A stretch of 10,941 bases of DNA. Origin: CAZXEU01 sp964639665. Lineage in GTDB: Bacteria > Bacteroidota > Rhodothermia > Rhodothermales > Bin80. This document shows positions 1 through 6,510 of the stretch, one piece after another (the first letter of the stretch is position 1; each line of letters opens with the position of its first letter). The stretch spans positions 1-10,941 of the forward strand of contig CAZXEU010000021.1 of the NCBI GenBank assembly GCA_964639665.1, given 5' to 3'. Under the pieces are notes generated by a model. That model was not told the origin of the DNA. It was given only the letters and a program-made list of their open reading frames with translations, and searched no databases. A program made the position numbers and the translations under genes.

Positions 1-35
1 TCGTCGGCCTCAATCTATATTGACGTTGATCAGAC

Positions 36-827
36 GTGGCTCAGCGAGACGGAGAAGTCCAGGTATCGTCGGACCCCGAAGAAGGCGCATTCTCCGATCT
101 CCGGCGTGAATTGCGTGAATTGGAAGTGCAGATCAGCGTGACTGCTCCGCGCTCCATGGACATCAGGCTCCGCACGTCTGACGGAGATATCCAGATTGGG
201 GACATCGATGGCGACGTCATGCTTGCCACCTCCGATGGTGACCTTGCTACGGGCAACCTGAACGGAACCATGTTCGATGCCCGCACCTCGGATGGCGACG
301 TCTACGTTCCTTCGGCTGAATTCAAGAATATCGTCGTGCGTTCCTCGGACGGGGACATCGCCCTGGGCGCCGTTTCCGCGGAGGAGACAACGGCTCGCAC
401 GTCGGACGGAGACATTCATATCGACGGCCTGACAGGCATCGCCGATATCCAGACGTCTGACGGCGACATTAGCGTGGGCTCACTCGTTTCCAGCTCAAGC
501 CAGATCAGGACCTCCGATGGCGACATTTCCATTGGCAGCGTTGAAGGGGACCTCACTGCGCGCTCTTCCGACGGCGACATCGCCGCGGTGCTCGTGCAGC
601 CGGGTACCGTAGCGCTCCGCACTTCGGACGGGGACATCAGCCTTGAAATCCCCGAAAAACTGGGCGCTTCCCTGGATTTCTCTGCCTCCGAGATTCAAAT
701 GACGGACTGTTGCGAGTCGTTCGAGGGGACACGCGAGGAGGGACGCGCTGAGGGAGAGATCAACGGGGGCGGCTCCAGGCTGCAGGCGCATGCTTCCAGT
801 GGTACCGTGCGCGTGCGGGCCCATTAA
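36..827 (+). CDS. DUF4097-type beta-strand repeat protein, N-terminus probably incomplete
   Basis: The 263-residue product is dominated by nine turns of the type (T/S)-S-D-G-D-(I/V/L), with the first serine of S-D-G-D at residues 48, 66, 85, 104, 123, 141, 160, 178 and 197. This 18-19 residue period is typical of the DUF4097 family, which folds as a stacked beta-helix and is often exported. The C-terminus (G-E-I-N-G-G-G near residue 240, then S-S-G-T-V-R-V) matches the usual capping end of that family. The molecular function of the family is unknown. The only start in this frame is a GTG at 36, with in-frame TGA codons at 21-23 and 27-29. No Shine-Dalgarno sequence precedes it, and the product begins with polar residues and has no signal peptide. 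I therefore think the true N-terminus lies off the window in another frame, or is lost. The family call is firm; the start is not. Confidence 0.8.
   Translation: MAQRDGEVQVSSDPEEGAFSDLRRELRELEVQISVTAPRSMDIRLRTSDGDIQIGDIDGDVMLATSDGDLATGNLNGTMFDARTSDGDVYVPSAEFKNIVVRSSDGDIALGAVSAEETTARTSDGDIHIDGLTGIADIQTSDGDISVGSLVSSSSQIRTSDGDISIGSVEGDLTARSSDGDIAAVLVQPGTVALRTSDGDISLEIPEKLGASLDFSASEIQMTDCCESFEGTREEGRAEGEINGGGSRLQAHASSGTVRVRAH
174..638 (+). repeat. Coding tandem repeat, nine S-D-G-D units
   Basis: Nine degenerate units of 54-57 bases encode the S-D-G-D turns. Each shares a core close to TCNGAYGGNGACATC, while the bases between cores vary. The protein motif is far better conserved than the DNA, which indicates old repeats held by selection on the fold rather than a recent expansion. 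Confidence 0.8.
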
Positions 828-1206
828 CCGGAATCAGATAGCGTGACTGCCCCGCGCAGCCTAGCCCGAAAGGGCGAAGCGGGACAATGTGGCCCGCGTT
901 AATCGCGGCAGCCCCCGTAGATCCCCGGATAGGCCGAACCGTGCGGGCGGACCATGTAACCGCGGCGTGAGATTCGCTTTCGCGCACCGCGCTCGGCTGC
1001 CCCGTGGTCTTGCCCGGGACCGCCTGAGCTGGCCGGAATTCACCCTCGCTTGTCGCGATTGAAGCCAGCGGCTGTGGACTCCGCGCCTTGAGACCCTTCC
1101 GCATTGGCTCAAAAAGCCGCATTTTTGGGCGGAGCCCGCTTTGCGGCGCAACTGAGCCCCCCGAATTGCCGCGCCGGGCCGCAAACGAATTGAATCCAGC
1201 CTGAAA
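828..1206. other. 379-base GC-rich intergenic stretch with small hairpins
   Basis: There is no convincing gene on either strand; long open frames here are low-complexity and read across both neighbours. Visible structure: GCCC-GAAA-GGGC (864-875), enclosed by CCCGC (851-855) and GCGGG (879-883); CCGCG-TTAAT-CGCGG (894-908); GGCT-CAAAA-AGCC (1106-1118), followed by ATTTTT at 1121-1126; and GGGC-GGA-GCCC (1127-1137). I checked by eye for tRNA, tmRNA, RNase P, SRP and 6S signatures and saw none. The gltX promoter must lie here, but I see no good -35/-10 pair. Confidence 0.6.
851..908 (+). terminator. Paired hairpins downstream of the DUF4097 gene
   Basis: Two stem-loops start 23 bases after the stop codon. 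The first is a 4-bp stem closed by a GAAA (GNRA) tetraloop within an outer 5-bp CCCGC/GCGGG stem. The second is a 5-bp stem with a TTAAT loop. There is no U tract, so this is not a classical intrinsic terminator. It could be a 3'-end stabilising structure or part of an unannotated RNA. Confidence 0.3.
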
Positions 1207-2682
1207 ATGACCAGTGATAGCGTGCGTGTGCGGTTCGCGCCGAGTCCCACGGGCTATCTCCATATAGGTGGCTTGAGGACTGCCCTGTACTGCTACCTGG
1301 TTGCCCGCGCGAATGCCGGCCGCTTCATTCTGAGAATTGAGGACACGGACCAGTCACGCTACGTAAGCGGTGCCGAACGGGACATCGCCGAGTGCCTCGC
1401 CTGGGCCGGCCTTGAGACGGACGAAGGCCCGGATGTTGGGGGAGATGCCGGGCCATACCGACAGTCGGAGCGCAAGGAACTCTACGAGGAGTACGCCGGC
1501 CAGCTGCTTGCTTCGGGGCATGCCTACTACGCATTCGACACTCCCGAGGAGCTTGAGGCCATGCGAAGCGGGATGGGCGCAAGCGCGGGCTACGACAGCG
1601 CGCAGCGGCTGCACATGATCAACTCTCTGACGCTCGCGCCTGCGGAAGTACAAACCCGGCTTGCACGGGGGGACGCGCACGTGATTCGCTTCAAGACGCC
1701 CTCAGAGGGAAGCGTGAGCTTTACGGATACGGTTCGGGGCAGCGTTACCATACCAACGGCCAGCATCGACGACCAGGTGCTTGTCAAGTCGGACGGGATG
1801 CCGACCTATCACCTTGCGAATGTCGTAGACGATCACCTGATGCGCATCACGCATGTCATCCGCGGGGAGGAGTGGCTGTCCTCGACGCCCAAGCACATTC
1901 TGCTGTACGATGCCCTGGGCTGGACACCACCCGTGATGGCTCACTTGCCGCTGATTCTCAGCCCCGGGGGAGGAAAGTTATCCAAGAGGCACGCCGATCG
2001 GCAGGGAATTCCCGTGTCGGTTCGGCAGTACCGGAACGCAGGCTACGAGCCAGAGGCGCTGGTCAATTTCCTGGCCCTCTTGGGATGGAATCCGGGATCG
2101 GAGCAGGAGGTCTTGTCAATGGAGGAGCTCGTGCAATCGTTCACACTGGAGCGCGTGGGCACGAGCGGCGCCCGCTTCAGCATGGACAAGCTCAACTGGT
2201 TCAACCAGCAGCACCTGCGGCGCCTGCAGCCCCGGGAATTGCTACTGAGGTTGCAACCGGTGTTGGAGCGGCATGGTCTCGGTGCCAGTGACGAGTATGT
2301 CCTGCGGGTTGCCTCGCTTGTTGGAGAGCGAGTCCACCTGGCAGAAGAGGTTGCAACTACGTACAAGTATTTATTCGCGGATCCCGCATCCTACGACGAA
2401 AGGGGAGTGCGGAAACGCTGGAAGGCCGACTCGCCGAGTCTAGTGGCAGCATATGCCCGCTCGCTGGCGATGGTTGAGCCCTTCGCAGAGGCGGCGCTGG
2501 AAGCGGCTCTCAGGGCGATCACCGCACAGAAGGAGGTCGGAGCGGGTCGCCTCATCCATCCGGTCCGCCTGGCCGTAAGCGGCACGACGGCTGGTCCGAG
2601 CCTGTTTGCCATGCTCGAAGTCCTGGGCCGGAAAACCTGTATCCGGCGCCTGGAGCATGCGCTGACTGCCATTGGCGGATAG
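1207..2682 (+). CDS. gltX: Glutamate--tRNA ligase (class I)
   Basis: Ligates glutamate to tRNA-Glu using ATP, in the cytoplasm. The class I signatures are clear: the HIGH-type motif P-S-P-T-G-Y-L-H-I-G-G at residues 12-22 and the KMSKS-type motif K-L-S-K-R at 257-261. The glutamate-family stretch I-R-G-E-E-W-L-S-S-T-P-K-H precedes the second motif. The C-terminal anticodon-binding domain ends with a typical G-R-L-I-H-P-V-R-L-A-V-S-G segment. At 491 residues the length is normal. The Cys-rich zinc knuckle found in E. coli GluRS around residues 98-127 is absent: after A-Y-Y-A-F-D there are no cysteines. Zinc-free GluRS enzymes are known, so this is not a defect. Start ATG 1207 is supported by the family N-terminus, although no strong Shine-Dalgarno sequence is visible. 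Whether it also charges tRNA-Gln cannot be read from the sequence. It is followed after 3 bases by the ACT gene. Confidence 0.97.
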   Translation: MTSDSVRVRFAPSPTGYLHIGGLRTALYCYLVARANAGRFILRIEDTDQSRYVSGAERDIAECLAWAGLETDEGPDVGGDAGPYRQSERKELYEEYAGQLLASGHAYYAFDTPEELEAMRSGMGASAGYDSAQRLHMINSLTLAPAEVQTRLARGDAHVIRFKTPSEGSVSFTDTVRGSVTIPTASIDDQVLVKSDGMPTYHLANVVDDHLMRITHVIRGEEWLSSTPKHILLYDALGWTPPVMAHLPLILSPGGGKLSKRHADRQGIPVSVRQYRNAGYEPEALVNFLALLGWNPGSEQEVLSMEELVQSFTLERVGTSGARFSMDKLNWFNQQHLRRLQPRELLLRLQPVLERHGLGASDEYVLRVASLVGERVHLAEEVATTYKYLFADPASYDERGVRKRWKADSPSLVAAYARSLAMVEPFAEAALEAALRAITAQKEVGAGRLIHPVRLAVSGTTAGPSLFAMLEVLGRKTCIRRLEHALTAIGG

Positions 2683-2685
2683 ACC

Positions 2686-3060
2686 ATGGCTCGCTACAGG
2701 CTGAGACAGCTGGAAGGCGAGTTTGCCCTATGCCGGCTTCCCCCGGATGCCGAGAATCCGGCATGGGCCGCGGAAGCCGGCTTCCATTCCATTACGCGTA
2801 CGGCAATAGAATTGTCGGTGCTTTGCGAATCAGGGTGTGTCCCGGATGGCGTAGAAAAGAGCGGCGGGTGGTACGGACTCGAGGTGGAAGGACCGCTTGC
2901 GCACACGTTGACCGGCGTGCTGGATTCTATCCTGCGGCCGCTGGCACAGGGAGGCATTTCCGTGCTGGCCATAGCCACGTACGACACGGACTACATCTTT
3001 GTCCGCGATCCTGCGAAGGCTGCGCGCACCTTGCGGGAGGCAGGCTTCATGGTGGATTAG
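2686..3060 (+). CDS. ACT domain-containing protein (CASTOR/ACT_7 type)
   Basis: This small 124-residue cytoplasmic protein resembles the bacterial two-ACT-domain family (CASTOR/ACT_7, COG3603-like). The N-terminal half has the family pattern G-E-F-A-L-C-R-L-P-P-D (residues 11-21) and S-I-T-R-T-x-x-E-L-S (about 35-44). The second half has W-Y-G-L-E-V-E-G-P-L, then L-T-G-V-L-D-S-I-L, G-G-I-S-V-L-A-I-A-T-Y-D-T-D-Y and a closing helix ending in E-A-G-F. ACT domains usually bind amino acids and act as allosteric sensors. No catalytic domain is attached, and the ligand is unknown. ATG 2686 lies 3 bases after the gltX stop, so the two are very likely co-transcribed; a GGCGG just upstream, inside the end of gltX, may serve as ribosome binding site. 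The operon partner suggests, but does not prove, a link with glutamate or aminoacylation. Confidence 0.88.
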   Translation: MARYRLRQLEGEFALCRLPPDAENPAWAAEAGFHSITRTAIELSVLCESGCVPDGVEKSGGWYGLEVEGPLAHTLTGVLDSILRPLAQGGISVLAIATYDTDYIFVRDPAKAARTLREAGFMVD

Positions 3061-3083
3061 AAGAACCGGCAGAAATCGGGCCG

Positions 3084-3102
3084 ATCCCGAGAAGAACGGG
3101 AT
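3084..3102 (+). terminator. 3' hairpin after the gltX-ACT operon
   Basis: A perfect 6-bp stem ATCCCG/CGGGAT with a 7-base loop (AGAAGAA) begins 24 bases after the ACT stop codon. No T run follows, so it is only a candidate terminator or RNA-end structure. Confidence 0.35.
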
Positions 3103-3308
3103 ACGAAGGGTCTAGCAGTCCTGTCCGCCTCACTTTGGAATTGCGGTCGGACGCAACCAGACGGCTTAGCTTCACGGGAGGTCGCTCAATACGGCAATAC
3201 CCGAATGACCCACGTACGCCGGCCCGAGGTTGCCATTCTTCGCCGGTCGCAAATCAGCCTTGGTTGCCGTGAACGGATGCTGGCCGGGACTGGGCTCGCT
3301 TGCAGCTT

Positions 3309-3323
3309 CAATTGGATACTTGC
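3309..3323 (+). repeat. 15-base direct repeat, copy 1 (copy 2 at 3675-3689)
   Basis: CAATTGGATACTTGC occurs identically at 3309-3323 and 3675-3689, 366 bases apart in the same orientation, both in the non-coding spacer. The flanks are only vaguely similar (a GGCTC about 15-16 bases upstream of both). It could be a remnant of a diverged duplication. Confidence 0.5.
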
Positions 3324-3495
3324 TCATCGTCGGGCACAGCGTCCAGACGCTCGCGGTCAATGGGGATCATGACGAATTCTACTCGCGACCTGTTTCCCGC
3401 ATGTAGGCGCTCCCATGCGCACGGCCCTCAATGGTGTCCTAATACAAACGCCAGGTTGCAGTCCGGGTAGCAGGCATGGCGAGGCCTTGCCACGA

Positions 3496-3524
3496 TTGAA
3501 CCGTCAGCGACGACGCTCTATAAA
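3496..3524 (+). promoter_or_regulatory. Candidate sigma70-type promoter
   Basis: TTGAAC (3496-3501) and TATAAA (3519-3524) are separated by exactly 17 bases, a 9/12 match to the consensus with optimal spacing. Transcription would start near 3531, immediately before AGGGG (3531-3535). It is upstream of the weak frame at 3542 and, 350 bases further, of the propeller gene at 3881. A chance match is possible. Confidence 0.3.
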
Positions 3525-3541
3525 GTGGAGAGGGGCGCACC

Positions 3542-3874
3542 TTGCCTTCGACCCACCCGGCAGCCGCTGGATCTTTGGCTTTTTCGAATCGCATGCTTAT
3601 TCCTACGGTCCCGAGCGGGATGGGATATCCGCGACTGGCGAGGCGGTCGTGCGGGGTCTGGCTCCACGACTGCCCAATTGGATACTTGCAGCGGCGCGCC
3701 TTGCGCCTATCGTGTTATCTTGCGCTGAACCAATACACTCGGCGGATTCCGAACGCGCACGCTAAATGTGGAATCCGAATACTCCGCCTGGCAGCTATTG
3801 TCTGCTGGATACGGCGGCAAGGCTACCACGTATCGCGGACGGGACTACCTCTTGCGGGCAGCACAATGCACTAA
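3542..3874 (+). CDS. Doubtful 110-codon reading frame, unknown product
   Basis: I do not recognise this protein. In its favour: a TTG start at 3542 is preceded by a purine-rich GGAGAGGGG (3527-3535), a promoter-like pair lies just upstream, and the stop ends 6 bases before the next gene's ATG, as in an operon. Against it: the product is rich in Arg, Cys and Trp, has no recognisable domain, overlaps another open frame of similar length (3415-3765), and would need a near-leaderless transcript. An internal ATG at 3593 is an alternative start. I list it because the signals around it line up, not because the protein looks real. Confidence 0.15.
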   Translation: MPSTHPAAAGSLAFSNRMLIPTVPSGMGYPRLARRSCGVWLHDCPIGYLQRRALRLSCYLALNQYTRRIPNAHAKCGIRILRLAAIVCWIRRQGYHVSRTGLPLAGSTMH

Positions 3875-3880
3875 GCCAAG

Positions 3881-4945
3881 ATGAGGGAAATCCGTAGCAT
3901 GCATGCAAAACTGACAGTGCAAATGGCACTTGCCGTAGCAATTGCGGCAACGAGCTTCGCCAGCTTCGGACAACGTGCGCCTTCCCATGTTGCGCCATTC
4001 GTGCCGTTCGAAGAAGTCTTCGCCGCTGAAGACACGCTGATACTGGACCCCGAAGTGTTGATTGGACAGATCTGGTCGCTGGACATTGATGATGCCGGCA
4101 GAATGGTCCTGGTTGACTACGTGGCCCAAGCCATCCACCTGTTTTCTGCCACCGGATCGCATGTCGCACAACTTGCCACGGAGAATTGTTGGCCGGAACC
4201 CGTCACACCATGGAATGCACGGTTCGTATCGAATGGCAGAATCGTTGCTAAGGGCACGAGTGGTACCTTCTTTGCCTTTGACTCCGCCGGAATGTGCATC
4301 GTTGCCAAGCGTGCGCCTGAGCTTCGAACAGTTACTGGATTCTGTGGGATGGTGGACTCGACCTTCGCTATCCGGTCAATGGCGCCCCGCGGACCCATCC
4401 TGCTGGTTCTTTCCCCGGACTTTGAAATTGAGCGTGAAATACCGCTTGAGGAACCGAGATTTCGGCGGCTGACTGTGCAGGCTTTGTCACAGCCCGGCCG
4501 GAATATAGGGTGCTTTGAGACTGGTCCTCGTTACCTGTATCCGGAGAGTGCGGACGGTGTGCCCGTATGGTTGCCGGATGTGCCGCAGAGTATACCTGAG
4601 TTCTATGAGGATCGTAGCCGAGACGTGTCATTGGATACGGACCAGATGAAGCGGGTAACAGAAATCATGGATGCCACGATTGCGTATGGCATTTATGAAT
4701 TGGATGATTCAGCCCATATTGTCTCTTACCTAGGACGCCGGAAGGCACGGTTCCAGAATCTGGAGGGAAGGGGTTTTCAGATAGTAGATCGCGCTCACCC
4801 CGCATCCGCCGTGAGTACGATTGCTGATATCAATGTACTGGCTGCAAAAGACGGTTTGGTCTATGCCTTGCAAGCCCATCAAAGGCAGCCTGATGGCACG
4901 CTCAATAATCCTGGAATCATTCGGTATCGCTATCTGAGAAAGTAG
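3881..4945 (+). CDS. Exported protein, probable divergent 6-bladed beta-propeller
   Basis: The 354-residue product opens with a signal peptide: basic N-region, hydrophobic A-L-A-V-A-I-A-A-T-S-F-A (about residues 16-27) and probable cleavage near residues 28-31. No lipobox cysteine is present, so it is likely periplasmic or secreted. The mature part has propeller-like strands, for example L-D-I-D-D-A-G-R-M-V-L-V-D (67-79) followed by I-H-L-F-S-A-T-G, the blade pattern seen in the leftward genes of the cluster. The family signature G-x-G-x-G-P-G-E-F is missing. Four cysteines (103, 139, 155, 211) lie in the mature region and could form disulfides. Start choice: ATG 3881 or ATG 3899; the second has GAGGG 11 bases upstream and also leaves a complete signal peptide. 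It is convergent with the next gene. Function and ligand are unknown; the propeller call is by analogy with neighbours and less certain than for them. Confidence 0.75.
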   Translation: MREIRSMHAKLTVQMALAVAIAATSFASFGQRAPSHVAPFVPFEEVFAAEDTLILDPEVLIGQIWSLDIDDAGRMVLVDYVAQAIHLFSATGSHVAQLATENCWPEPVTPWNARFVSNGRIVAKGTSGTFFAFDSAGMCIVAKRAPELRTVTGFCGMVDSTFAIRSMAPRGPILLVLSPDFEIEREIPLEEPRFRRLTVQALSQPGRNIGCFETGPRYLYPESADGVPVWLPDVPQSIPEFYEDRSRDVSLDTDQMKRVTEIMDATIAYGIYELDDSAHIVSYLGRRKARFQNLEGRGFQIVDRAHPASAVSTIADINVLAAKDGLVYALQAHQRQPDGTLNNPGIIRYRYLRK

Positions 4946-5334
4946 GGGGCGAGCGAACATCGGTTGGATCCCGGAACGAGCGACCTGGACCGAACGCGTG
5001 ACTTTGGCTCGGCCCGAGGACGATTCTGCTTAGAGGTCCCACGGCGCTCTGTCGCGCACGGATCATTTGATTGCCGAGAGAATCAGCACCCGGGATAAAC
5101 GCACTTCCCACAGAGGAACGGCGATCCAATTGCGCGCGGTCGCAAGAGTATGCGCGAACATGCCTGTGCCCAGGTTTGCCAGGTTTTGTCAATTCGTCAC
5201 TACGGTGTGCCTCCAGTGGCCCGGCGAGGCCTCGATTATTGAGTCCCACAGCACGCACATTCAATGCGCCGTTATCGGTGTTTGCACGTCTATAAAACGT
5301 AGCGTCTGGTGTAGGTCATCACTCGAGTCAAGGG
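4946..5334. other. 389-base spacer between convergent genes
   Basis: No gene is supported here. Only short palindromes are visible: CTCGG-C-CCGAG (5008-5018) and ACTCGAGT near 5320. A TATAAA at 5291-5296 has no matching -35. No U-tract terminator is seen for either convergent gene. Confidence 0.5.
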
Positions 5335-6384
5335 CTATTCTTTAACGTCGATGGAATAAACAGCGACAACGCCTTCCTCATCAACCTGGTAAACGCGGCC
5401 ATTCTTGACATAGGTCACGAGGCTCTGCGGGACCGAAAACGAGAGAACGTAATCTCCTGACTGGACTTCATAAACGTCGATCACCGGTTCCGCTTCCATA
5501 TAGCTGGTGACGTAGGCTCTATCTTCGTCAACGCTCAGGAATCCGTGTACAAGATCACCTATCGGGCGATATCCGCGCGAGTCTCCAATCCGGGCCTCCT
5601 GCCAGTAGGGCTCCCTTACGCGACCCCAATCCGGAGTTGCACGTGCGTAGTGGATAGCCCCGTCAGTATTGTACTGGACTAGGACCGGATAGTACGTTGG
5701 AGCAAACAGCAGGCGCTCCCCGTTTGTAGCAAGCATTCCAGCGCTTAGCCCTGGCCCAGGTAATCTGTCCGGGCCCTGTGGCAGTCCGAACTCGGTAGTC
5801 GTTTCTCCCATCCGAGTCTGAAATAGGAATTCCGTGTGGGAGGTTAGCACATATGAACGGCCCTTTGGCGTCACAACGTACTTAACGGGCGCCAAATCAA
5901 GGGATTCCGACTTCCGAAACGCACCGTCCATGTCGAAAAAGGAAATCTTGCGATCAGAATTGTCGAGAAGAAAGACTATGGAATCACCGATTATGCCGAG
6001 ATCCAGCAGATTCGAAAGTTCCCCTGGGCCCTGACCGATGCCCACGCCGTAGGAATTGATATACTGCCCATTAGGGCCGAAACGCTTTACGGTCAGGTCA
6101 CCCAAATCAGCCACATAGATATTCCCCTCGGCGTCAGCGATCGCTCCTTGAGGATTGTACAAGACAATATCCGGCTCAGGAGACAATTCGAATAAGAGCT
6201 GGAGATTCACGTCACGCCATATCCGTTCCTGTACTTGCTGCATCGTTACGGACGGTAATGACAAACTCTGAACGGCTGGGGACAATTCCAGCGTACGGTT
6301 CTTGCACGAACCGGAGAGCAAGAGTCCCGCGAAACAGGCAATTGAAAACTCGCGGGTAAGCTGCACAATTATTCCTGACGCCAT
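5335..6384 (-). CDS. 6-bladed beta-propeller protein, probable lipoprotein
   Basis: The 349-residue product has an N-terminal hydrophobic stretch ending L-L-L-S-G-S-C (Cys27). This is an imperfect lipobox, since positions -3 to -1 are S-G-S, so lipid anchoring is likely but not certain. The mature region shows the 6-bladed propeller pattern: G-A-I-A-D-A-E-G-N-I-Y-V-A-D (80-93), V-K-R-F-G-P-N-G (99-106), then Y-G-V-G-I-G-Q-G-P-G-E-L (112-123), the family signature with small changes. Further strand pairs follow to a C-terminal V-V-A-V-Y-S-I-D. The role is unknown; such proteins are exported binding or scaffold modules. The start at 6384 has no clear Shine-Dalgarno sequence, but a 6-bp inverted repeat lies 15-35 bases upstream. 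It reads toward the 3881 gene and away from the other leftward genes, with a 160-base gap to the next, so it may have its own promoter. Confidence 0.85.
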   Translation of the reverse strand: MASGIIVQLTREFSIACFAGLLLSGSCKNRTLELSPAVQSLSLPSVTMQQVQERIWRDVNLQLLFELSPEPDIVLYNPQGAIADAEGNIYVADLGDLTVKRFGPNGQYINSYGVGIGQGPGELSNLLDLGIIGDSIVFLLDNSDRKISFFDMDGAFRKSESLDLAPVKYVVTPKGRSYVLTSHTEFLFQTRMGETTTEFGLPQGPDRLPGPGLSAGMLATNGERLLFAPTYYPVLVQYNTDGAIHYARATPDWGRVREPYWQEARIGDSRGYRPIGDLVHGFLSVDEDRAYVTSYMEAEPVIDVYEVQSGDYVLSFSVPQSLVTYVKNGRVYQVDEEGVVAVYSIDVKE

Positions 6385-6398
6385 GATTCAATGAGGAT

Positions 6399-6419
6399 AG
6401 CCGAGTTCCCCAATCGGCT
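6399..6419 (-). promoter_or_regulatory. Inverted repeat just upstream of the 5335-6384 gene
   Basis: AGCCGA (6399-6404) and TCGGCT (6414-6419) form a perfect 6-bp inverted repeat around a 9-base loop, ending 15 bases before the start codon. It could be an operator or a 5' leader hairpin. There is no direct evidence for either. Confidence 0.3.
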
Positions 6420-6433
6420 GAAAGACTACTCGA

Positions 6434-6464
6434 CTAGCGCCGCTAGCATCTTGAATTCTAGCGC
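6434..6464 (-). promoter_or_regulatory. CTAGCG palindrome with a second half-site
   Basis: CTAGCG-C-CGCTAG (6434-6446) is a near-perfect 13-base palindrome, and CTAGCGC recurs at 6458-6464, 24 bases on. The gap carries the likely promoter of the 5335-6384 gene; a TAGAAT (-10-like, minus strand) overlaps the second half-site, but no good -35 is seen. A regulator binding site is possible. Confidence 0.25.
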
Positions 6465-6510
6465 ATCTGATGAAGTCCGGGAGCGGCAACATCACCACTA
6501 ACCCGTGCAA

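Larger units (their letters stand above)
3061..3880. other. 820-base spacer without a convincing gene
   Basis: This is the largest gene-poor stretch in the window. It holds the hairpin at 3084-3102, a 65-codon open frame at 3209-3406 lacking an ATG start, a promoter candidate at 3496-3524, a weak 110-codon frame at 3542-3874, and a 15-base direct repeat (3309-3323 and 3675-3689). The 3209-3406 frame encodes a hydrophobic segment (G-L-G-S-L-A-A-S-I-G-Y-L-L-I-V near its middle) that could be a remnant of a membrane protein, but I cannot name one. The stretch may be a decayed gene region or a long regulatory leader for the propeller gene at 3881. Confidence 0.55.

Noticed and set aside
174..638. 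Regularly spaced DNA repeats, considered as a CRISPR-like array
   Set aside because: The repeats are degenerate at DNA level, lie in an open frame and encode the S-D-G-D protein repeat.
1106..1126. GGCT-CAAAA-AGCC hairpin followed by ATTTTT, considered as an intrinsic terminator
   Set aside because: The stem has only four base pairs, the T run is separated by GCA, and it sits just upstream of gltX where a terminator would be hard to explain without an attenuation mechanism.
760..1263. Long minus-strand open frame across the gltX upstream region
   Set aside because: It overlaps two well-supported genes at its ends, has no domain and a composition typical of an antisense frame in GC-rich DNA.
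3485..3514. Similarity to the minus strand of 10706-10730 (CCTTGCC followed by TGAAYCGKCAGCGAMGAC)
   Set aside because: Only about 15 of 18 bases match in the core with different spacing, and the flanks do not align, so chance cannot be excluded.
3490..3520. T-loop-like TTCAATC on the minus strand, considered as a tRNA
   Set aside because: The bases around it do not form a 5-bp T stem and no anticodon or acceptor arm is present.
3415..3765. ATG-initiated 116-codon frame in the spacer
   Set aside because: It has no Shine-Dalgarno sequence, no recognisable motif, and competes with an equally open frame in another phase.
4917..5264. 115-codon minus-strand frame between the convergent propeller genes
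   Set aside because: It overlaps the end of the rightward gene, has no motif and no ribosome binding site.
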